A stretch of 64,000 bases of DNA from Stictocephala bisonia (taxonomy: Eukaryota > Arthropoda > Insecta > Hemiptera > Membracidae). The DNA is taken from the NCBI GenBank assembly GCA_035578905.1, contig JAQJVL010002583.1, positions 26,937-90,936 of the forward strand, written 5' to 3'. Each line of letters starts with the position of its first letter. Positions within the stretch are counted from its first letter, which is position 1. The position numbers were made by a program, and so were the translations under genes. This document shows, piece by piece, positions 56,401-64,000 of the stretch. Under the pieces are notes generated by a model. The model was not told the DNA's origin, did no database searches, and worked only from the letters and a program-made list of their open reading frames with translations.

Positions 56401-57562
56401 TGCTGTCACCGTATTCAAAATTGTTACTAGATGAACTCAACCATAAGCCAGCTAAAGTACATAAACTTTTAACCACATTGGAAGATAAGGAGAAATACAT
56501 TTTGCATTACAGAAACCTCAAGCTGTACCTTGGACTTAGGTCTTCAACTGAAGAAAGTACATAGGATTCTTGCATTTAAACAGAGTACATGGCTTGCACC
56601 TTTCATAAACTTTAATACAGAGAAAAGAAAATGTGCCAAAAATAATTTTGAAAAAGATTTTTTTTAATTAATGAACAACGCTACGTACGGGAAGAGTTTG
56701 GAAAATGTAAGATCTAGGATAGATTTTAAACTAGTAAATAATGAAAAGCAATTGCTAAAGTGGACTGCAAGTCCCAGATTAACAAATTTCTTTGCCTTAC
56801 AATGAAGACCTTGTCGGATTGACCTTAAAGAAACAAAGTATATTGCTAAACAAGCCAATTTACGTAGGCCTAACTGTACTGGACATCAGTAAACTCACAA
56901 TGTACGATTTCCATTATAATTGGACAGTAAAGAAATATGGTGCAAACGTAAAATTATGCATGACAGATACTGACAGTCTGTTTTATCATATTACAACAGC
57001 AAACATCTACGAAGATATGAGAAATGATCTTGACCTATTTGATACATCAGATTATCCTGAGGAACATCCATGTTACAGTTTGAACAACAAAAAGAAACTA
57101 GGAAAATTTAAGGATGAAATGAATGGAAAACCACCAGTAGAGATCGTTGGCCTTAGAGCTAAATGTTACTCTGTTCTTAAATCAAAGGAGGAGGACTTCA
57201 AAGAAGCCTCAGACGAGAATATGGAGGAAATGATGTCAAAGCGAGTCGCTAAAGGTGTGTCTAGAGTGGTGATAAAGAAAGAATTAAAACATGAGCAATA
57301 TAAACAATGTCTTTTTCATCACGTGTTAAAAACAACATCTGCTCTAAACATTAGAAGTGACCGTCACCAACTGTATACTCAGAATATTTCAAAATTGTCA
57401 CTTTCACCTTACGATGATAAGCGGTACATATTAAACGATGGAGTAAACACACTGGCTTATGGACACTATAGAATTAAACGTGAACGGGAAGAGGCTAAAG
57501 ATGAACAACCAATTATAAAGAGGAGAAAAATAGATGAGACAATTACGTCTAAAGAATGTTAA
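53498..57562 (+). pseudogene. Protein-primed-type DNA polymerase B (Polinton/adintovirus-like), damaged
   Basis: The start is ATG 53,498, just after a splice acceptor. Residue numbers refer to the open frame counted from 53,468. Two copies of an N-terminal module (about 149-310 and 318-483) each read SxYIPTPKSLA, INIKN or LNIKN, DxKCFxWSVL, HVNLL, HYCLI and a CNYC...H zinc motif. Then come Exo I CDFESY (517-522), an HNH/endonuclease-VII-like zinc motif (CHLC...NHNHINGKYIGAAHNDC, 613-643), Exo II FHNLRGYD (657-664), Exo III YLMTDVLLLADVFE (804-817) and Pol motif A YLDCNNLYGKAL (902-913). The first frame ends at 56,383. Pol motif B (LMNNATYGKSLENV, near 56,668) and motif C (MTDTDSLFY, near 56,963) follow in other frames, with the last frame open to 57,562. 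At least four lesions (three frame changes and a TAA at about 56,665) make it inactive as written. All catalytic motifs are still recognisable. Confidence 0.9.
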
Positions 57563-58681
57563 ACTCTAAAAGACGTATCTACAACCTTAAATGGAAGAAA
57601 ATAGCACTGCGTATGCAGTATCATTGTGGCGTTATATGATTGATCCACGTTGTGTTAACCCGGATTTTTATCAACCCACGTAAGGTTAACCCAGGTTCAC
57701 CTGCGTTGCTATAACCCGAGTTAGCCCTATAAAAGACAAATACAAAAATATTAAACAATAAAAGACTTACAAAAAAAAGTTTGTTTTAAATAGTAAATCT
57801 TTAGCTTGAAAATAGTCCGTTTTCAAAAAGTATTTGTTATAAACAATAAATGTAGGTTTTCCTAGTAATATCAAACGTGTGTCTAGCTCTGATGTTACAA
57901 TTTTATCCGCAGACTGTTTGGTGTGACGTAACTGTATGGGATGTAAGTACCTGTTTCCTAATTAATAACATTGTTTTTATTTCTTGAAAAATTCAACATG
58001 ACCCGTCTTTCTATGTATGATACACGGTCTCGTAATCTTAGTTCCATGATTTTGGGGGCTCGGGGTGGTCTGACGGCCTAAAAACCCTACAGAGTGCAAT
58101 CACCGTACCATTTGAGGTGAGGCGGCCCACATTTAATAAAAAAACCCCACGTTCTCTAAAAGGGAGCTGTAAAACGCGTAAGACCTGAGGCGGTCCTCAG
58201 CTTGGGGCTGGGGTAATCCCCGAAAAAAAACCTTTAGTCGCAGCCGTAAGGTACTGATTTTGGTGTGTGGGCTCTGGAGTGACCTGACGATCCTAACCCC
58301 TGAAAAGGGGAAAAAGAAGAAAGATTATTTCTTCAATTGCATCAACGTGTAACCTTTAATTCCCTTTTTTCCCAAATTGAAAAACCAAACTCTTGCGTCA
58401 CCTAACCTGTCTTTCTTAGGCTAACGAAGTGAGAGACATGTTTATTATTGCTAGATGGGGGCTCCGTACCAACAGGTTTATTTTGGCCTAGCCCGTTGGG
58501 AGCCTCGACCCGAGGACATCACTCCACATTTCTAAAACTTTGATAAATATAAACGTTTAAAAGAGTGAGCCCAAAAGTAGTGACCCCTGAGATGGGAAGG
58601 AGGTGACGTTCCTTTAGGGGGTTTTTTAAATAACATTTACCGCCAATTTCCCTGTAAACAATTGATTTCGTTTTTGTGGTT
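57563..58681. other. Spacer downstream of PolB with a GC-richer block
   Basis: AATAAAAG near 57,758 may be the PolB poly(A) signal. About 58,000-58,620 is clearly less AT-rich than its surroundings, with repeated GGGGCT/GAGG motifs (such as GGGGCTCGGGGTGG and ATGGGGGCTCCG). It looks like a foreign untranslated or regulatory segment but has no open frame or known structure. Confidence 0.4.
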
Positions 58682-59916
58682 AGAACTTCTCCCTACAATT
58701 TTTAAAAACTAAATTAAATATGATTTTTATTTTTTAATATCTCAAAACAAACCCAGCGGGAAAGAGTAAAAAGTCTTATAATCAGCCCAGACAGTTGCGA
58801 GAGGTCACTAGGTTATAAAAAATTTGATAGTGGCCTTTGCTCCCTAAAGACAGTACTTAAAATTTAACTTAAATTAATAACATTTTAATAAAAATAAGTA
58901 ACTATAAAAAAATTTTTAACGATTTATATATAAAAACACGTACCCCCCCCGCTTCGCCGGGGGCCAAATATTGATTTTATTTAGAACCCAATAGCTGAAA
59001 GAATTTGAGCATTTTTTTCTTCTTCACCAAAATTAATTTTTTTGGAGGCAGTCTGCAAAACAAATAAATTTTTTATTTTTTTTTTTCACCGCATGTTTTA
59101 ATTACTGAGGAAAAAAGGTTAACACCAAAAACAGATACATGAAAAAAACAGTTGGTACTTTTATATAATAATCTGTACTGGCTCGGTGTAAGCAATATGC
59201 CTGAGTTGTCGACACTATACTGCCTCGAAATTTTTTTTTATGGTGTATATATGAGTAGAGTAACAAGCCCATGGGGGGGGGGGGAAAAAATTGGGGAAAA
59301 GTGAGGGAAATTGGGAAATTTGAGGGAAATTTGAGGGGAATTTGGGGGGGAAAAGTGGAAATGTGAGGGAAATGTGTGGGAAATTTGGGAATTTGTGGGG
59401 AAATTTTAGGGAATTTTTTGAATTTTAGGTAATTTGGGGGGAAAAGTGGGGAAAAAGGGGAATTTTGGGGGGGAAATGGGGGAAATGTGAGGGAAATTGG
59501 GGAATTTGGGAATTTTTGGAAATTTGAGGGGAATTTTAGGAAATTTTTAGGTAATTTGGGGGGAAATTTAGGAAATCGGGTAAATTTGGGGGGGGGGGGG
59601 AAAAGGGGGGGAAATTGGGGAATTTTTGGGGGAAATTTGGGGTTAGGAAATTTGGCGGGGAAAAGGAAATTTAGGGTTAGGAAAAAATGAGGGAAAGGGA
59701 AATTTGGGGCGGGAATTTTGGAATTTTGGCGGGAAATTTTGAGGTTTGGAAAAGTGAGGTTAGAAAAATTTGGCGGGGGAAAAGGGCGCCGCCCCCTCTT
59801 TTAAAAGTCACGTGAAAAGCCTCGACCAATCAAGGCCAGGAAATGGGTCCAAAGGGCAATTTGACGCAGAAATCCCAAATTTTTACGGGATTTTTGCCCA
59901 TCTTTTTTTCCCCACT
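58682..59916 (-). repeat. Right ~1.2-kb inverted repeat of the 13.4-kb segment
   Basis: Mirror copy of 46,532-47,751. It contains the Helitron 3' end in complement (CCCGCTTCGCCGG near 58,952), the G-rich minisatellite (59,270-59,780), CACGTG and CGACCAATC (59,810-59,830), and CCCATCTTTTTTTCCCCACT at the outer edge. Many homopolymers are longer than in the left arm and the Helitron ATG is lost. Confidence 0.8.
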
Positions 59917-61839
59917 AGTTTACTATAACTCATTTTTAATAATATACAAAAACCTCGAGTTGAAAAGGGAAAAACATTTTTCACCCCCAAAGTAAATTAT
60001 ATTCTACTGTAGGGGTATCGCCTTTTCAGAAGTGGGGTTGGGTTTTTTGAGAAACGGCCACCGTAAGACACAAAATTTAGACCAACTAACAAGCATTCTT
60101 ACATTCTTCTTCAATACTTTCAATACACAAGGGGAAAACCACTCCCCCAATGTAGACTGTTTTTGAAAAAATGCGGAGATGTAACCCCAAAAAAACCAAC
60201 TGCCTGGGAAATTTTAAAATAAAACCAGATGTTTAAAAAATTTGCAAAAACATTCAAAGAATGACAATCTTAAATTTTTTTTTTCTTTCATAAGTGATTC
60301 CCAAAAGAATGCAAAGGTTTTTAAACAGGCAAAAAGAAAAACAATATGACAATATTATAAATATTAATTAAAATTAATTCTTCTTGGGCAAAATGTAAAG
60401 ACTATCTTCCTTTTTCTCCTATTTTTCACCAACACGAAAACTAGAAAAAATAGTTTAGTGTAATGTTATACATTTTAATAATAATGTATAATCATTATTA
60501 TAAAATGAAAATCATTAACGATAAACATTTGCTTCCCTCTACACTCAAACACTCATTCGAAATCCATATTCGCCCATATCTTGACGATCGGCATCTTATA
60601 ATAAAAAAAATAGAAAATTACATATGTAGCTTATCAAAGTTTATCTAACCAAAACGACTATCATTGTGACATGGAAGAACAATTTGGAAAAAACCTCTTG
60701 TCGGGTGAGTTTCACAGGTATGGGCCCATGCATTGCACCCGTCACTCCGGGAAAACATTAGTCTGTGCAATTTTGTTAGCTTAATAATCATCATTGAAAT
60801 TTCTATACATTTCGCAGGAACAGGCTAGTAGGCCTGTGCCAAAAACCCAAATTTTACATGTTTTATTTTCTTCAAATGCCCGAAATCAAAACCAGGCCTC
60901 CTCTACAGAAAAATACAGCGATCCTCATATTTTAATTTTGGGGATTTGTGGTTTTTTTTTGCTTGTTCTTTGTGTCTAACGTGATAATGGGGACTTTATT
61001 TTTACACCTATTAGAATCACTAAAGTAACATAACTTTTAAATTTTTAAATATTAAATAATTATAGGGTTTTAGCACTTAGAATGATTGCTACAGTTATGG
61101 GATATTTCTGTGGGGCGTTGCAAAGTATATTAAAAATATTACATTTTAAATTGTCTAAAAATTAAGTTAGTCCAAATTGTAAACTTGGCAGGTTTTAGTT
61201 CCAGTGCACTAATTTTGATGGGAAGTAACTTTATTTCAGTAGTCCCATGAAAAAAAAACAAAACTTTCCTCCAACCATAAGCAAAAATCGATAAAAATAT
61301 TCGTTTTACTGTATACACAATGTATAACCAAAAGTTTAAACATTTTTTGTATAACCCAATTTAAAACTGCTTGCGACATTTTATACACCGGTCGGTCAAA
61401 ATGCAAACCATTGCCATATAGAGCACGGGTACTTTGGAAGTAAATAATACTTTACCATTTGTAAAAAATATTATTTACTGAACTCAAAAATAATTTAATT
61501 AAGTAAAATAAAAATCACTATTGAAGTGATTCACTGCCTGAAAAAAATTCACCATCTACATCACTATCATATATGCAGGTGATGAGCTGTCATAGTTATC
61601 TAACTATATATTATCACTACTAATAACGGTTTAATCCATATTTTTTATAAATATAACTAAAATTACAACCTAAAAATCCAAATGAAAGCATTAACACAGC
61701 ACAAAACAAGTTGTAAAAGCACTTGATTAGGTTTTGAATAGCTGACAAGTCAGAAGGTGGTGGGGAAAAAATGTGGCCAACAACCCCTGACACTTATCCA
61801 CAGGCCAGGCAACACGGCAGTATAGGGTTATTGGCTTAA
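59917..61839. other. Non-coding, low-quality-looking spacer
   Basis: AT-rich sequence with many expanded A, T, C and G runs. The only element recognised is a family B SINE tail at about 60,545-60,612 (ACTCATTCGAAATCCATAT). No gene seen. Confidence 0.45.
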
Positions 61840-64000
61840 AACGTGTAGTAAGTACGATTAATGGAGCATTATAAGGCCACAAGAATATCAGGTAGAACGT
61901 AGACTTGCATCGATCATGTTTTTGCACGGGTGAATGACTGTAACACAATACAGGTTGAGGCAGCAGTGCTCGATGTTAAGATGGGCGGACCACTGCATGT
62001 TGAGTATCTGTTTTGTGTGTGTCAATGGGAGTACGTCAGAGCCAGGCTCTCACCAGGCCCAACAGACAGCCTTCCGCATTGACTACACAGTGCTCAATAC
62101 TATCTTAGATAATGTTGACTGGTCAACTGTCTATCAGCAAGGTAATGATTCCATTGCATATGATACATTTAAATGAAATTCTTCAGTCTTCAATAAATAA
62201 AAGAAAAAAAGATATTCTTCCAAAGACTCCAGTTAAAAAGCTGACATCCTGGATGAATAATTTTTTATGCATGAAAATAAAAATTAGATATAAGATTTTC
62301 AAAAATACAAAAAAGTCCTGAAAATCAGGTTCTGAAAGTTTCTTATGTTAAGTATAGAAATAAATTGTAATAACAAATTAGAGTACAGAAAAATTTGTAT
62401 TGCAAAAATAAATTTCTGAATTGTGGTAATAATTCTAAGAAAATCTGGAATGTAATAAATGAAATTACGTCCTAGAAGCAACCTAAAAGGGAGGAAATCT
62501 CATTGAAAATAAATGAAAACTTTGATAGTGACCCACAAATTGTTTCTAATGAGTTTAATAAATTGTTGTCTAATATCTCTCAGAATCTGAATTTAAATGA
62601 AAGCAAACCAGACAAATTTGAACAACTCATTTATAAAGATGTATTTAAGAAACATACTACAATCCATGTACATTGAACCAATCACTTCTCAAGAATTAGA
62701 AACTGTAGTAACATCTTTGAGAAATAGCACCCCTCCTGGTAAATGATGGCATAATTTCAGTTTTAATTAAAAAGATTTTCCCTGAATAAAAGATATATTG
62801 CTTTATCTTACTAAAATTTCAGTTTTGAGTCTGGACTTTTTTCAACTGCACTGAAAAATGCAGTTGTAATTCCGATCCATAAAAGTTCTTCAAAAACAAT
62901 TTGTAACAAATTTTCGTCCAATATCTTTACTTTCTACAATCTCTAAGATTTTTTTAAAAAAATTATGAAACTAAATTAATAAAATATTTTGATTTAATAA
63001 ATCTTTTAAGTTACAACCAATTTGGTTACAGAAATAGTATAGGTACAGAAAATGCTTTACAAATGCAAGTTTACACTGGTTCAAAATGATGGCAAGTATG
63101 TAACTGGTTTGTTTCTAGACAATCAATACGATACTTTTACTTTTTGAGAGACATCTGTGATGAAAAGGTTTTAAAAATGTTTTTATTTTTCAATAATTCA
63201 AAGTAAGATAGAATATGGAATTGTTTCCTGGTGTGGAACCTGCACTTCAAATACAAATGTAATTTACATCCAACAAAAAATATTTCTTTTAGACAAATTT
63301 CAAAATCTTCAAAAATGGAACCTTTGCGTCTCCTTTTTTTACAATATGCAATCCTAACACTGAAAAATTTATTTGTTTTTAAGTCTTGAAACTTTTTTAC
63401 AACAAAAGTAACAATTTTATTGAAAAAGTTTTTTTTTTTTATTTTTTATTGTAAAAATTCCTTACCATACCAAATTAATCCCTATAAAGAGAAATTGAGA
63501 ATATGTTAACAGGTATTGTTCCTAAACCAAAGAATACCTTTTTCACAAAAACATTCAATTTTTTAGCCCCTCGAATTTTTAATCAACTAACCTGACCATA
63601 TAAAATCTGTAAAAACTCCAGCAAAATTCTTTAAATTATTAAAATTATGGTATTTGGAGATAGAAGATGTAGAAAAATTACTCAACATAAACTACTTAAA
63701 CAAAAAAGAATTTATATGTATGTGAGTATGAACCATTTTTTAAACGCTCTTCACTTTTTTAAATATTTATCAATAAAAACAATAAGGCAACCCATTCATT
63801 TCAGATAAGATTAAATATATTTTTCATTCTATTAATATTAAATGTTTCTCTTCTTTCTGACCGCAGAAACTTTTTTAGAATAAATTTTAATTTTAAGTAT
63901 TGGAACCTCAAATCAGGCTTAATTCTGTGAGGCCCTAAATTTTCTGTTTACACAAAATCATTTTTATTTAATTTTAAATGTAATATAGAAAATTTTATTT
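61840..64000 (+). pseudogene. Decayed LINE (endonuclease C-terminus and RT), runs off the window
   Basis: Recognisable pieces in order, in changing frames: CIDHVFARVNDCNTIQVEAAV and ADHCMLSICFVCVN (end of an APE endonuclease, the C-I-DH-F and DH motifs) near 61,905-62,035. Next are KRKKDILPKTPVKKLTSWM near 62,200, SRIRNCSNIFEK-type and 'LRNSTPPG' near 62,720, and FRPISLLSTISKIF near 62,915. Then come NQFGYRNSIGTENALQM near 63,020 and a C-terminal LLNINYLNKKEF near 63,685. Stops and frame changes are frequent. The YADD box was not found; a deletion lies around 63,100-63,200. It resembles the LINE fragment at 4.0-4.9 kb. Confidence 0.75.

Noticed and set aside
59487..59690. Gly/Asn-rich 67-codon plus-strand frame
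   Set aside because: Translation of the G-rich minisatellite in the right inverted repeat; the same holds for 46,530-46,796 on the minus strand.
46532..59916. An exact 6-bp Polinton target duplication
   Set aside because: The flanks AGTGTT and AGTTTA agree in only four of six positions, so it cannot be claimed.

Overview
The window is nuclear DNA of an animal, most likely an arthropod and probably an insect. It is strongly AT-rich, genes are split by GT-AG introns, and most of the sequence is transposable elements: Penelope-like, LINE, hAT, piggyBac, Helitron, tRNA-derived SINEs and a PolB-encoding element. No bacterial features were seen. The order cannot be fixed from the sequence; a hemipteroid insect would fit the repeat mix, but that is a guess.

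Layout. One host gene runs along the plus strand from 156 to 39,775. Six exons, all joining in phase, encode the C-terminal ~349 residues of a DRC2/CCDC65-like protein (nexin-dynein regulatory complex of motile cilia and sperm flagella). Its introns are loaded with insertions. These include piggyBac-type and fold-back MITEs (1.06-2.34 kb), an 11-copy 34-bp minisatellite (3.08-3.46 kb), LINE fragments, a 10.7-kb inverted duplication built on Penelope-like elements (12,248-22,986), a transposase-like pseudogene on the minus strand (28,736 to ~23,345) split by a younger hAT element (25,997-28,684), a hAT MITE, and a LINE whose first ORF looks like a macrodomain (33.86-37.67 kb). A 445-bp Helitron derivative follows.

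From 39.8 to 46.5 kb are SINEs, LINE scraps, a TTAA-flanked MITE and the last coding exon of an unidentified minus-strand gene (44,530-44,637). From 46,532 to 59,916 is a 13.4-kb segment bounded by ~1.2-kb inverted repeats. It contains a degenerate piggyBac transposase and a damaged protein-primed-type DNA polymerase B gene with a TATA promoter and a spliced leader, consistent with a reduced Polinton/adintovirus-type element. From ~58 kb to the end the sequence has unusually many homopolymer irregularities and closes with a decayed LINE.

How the pieces relate. The DRC2 exons look intact although more than 22 kb of foreign DNA lies in a single intron (between the exons at 8.4 and 30.8 kb). The most notable items are the near-identical Penelope palindrome (arms 5,047 and 5,046 bp), the macrodomain-like ORF1 of the LINE, and the PolB element with a duplicated N-terminal module. 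Many frame breaks fall in homopolymer runs, so some 'pseudogene' lesions may be consensus errors of a long-read assembly.
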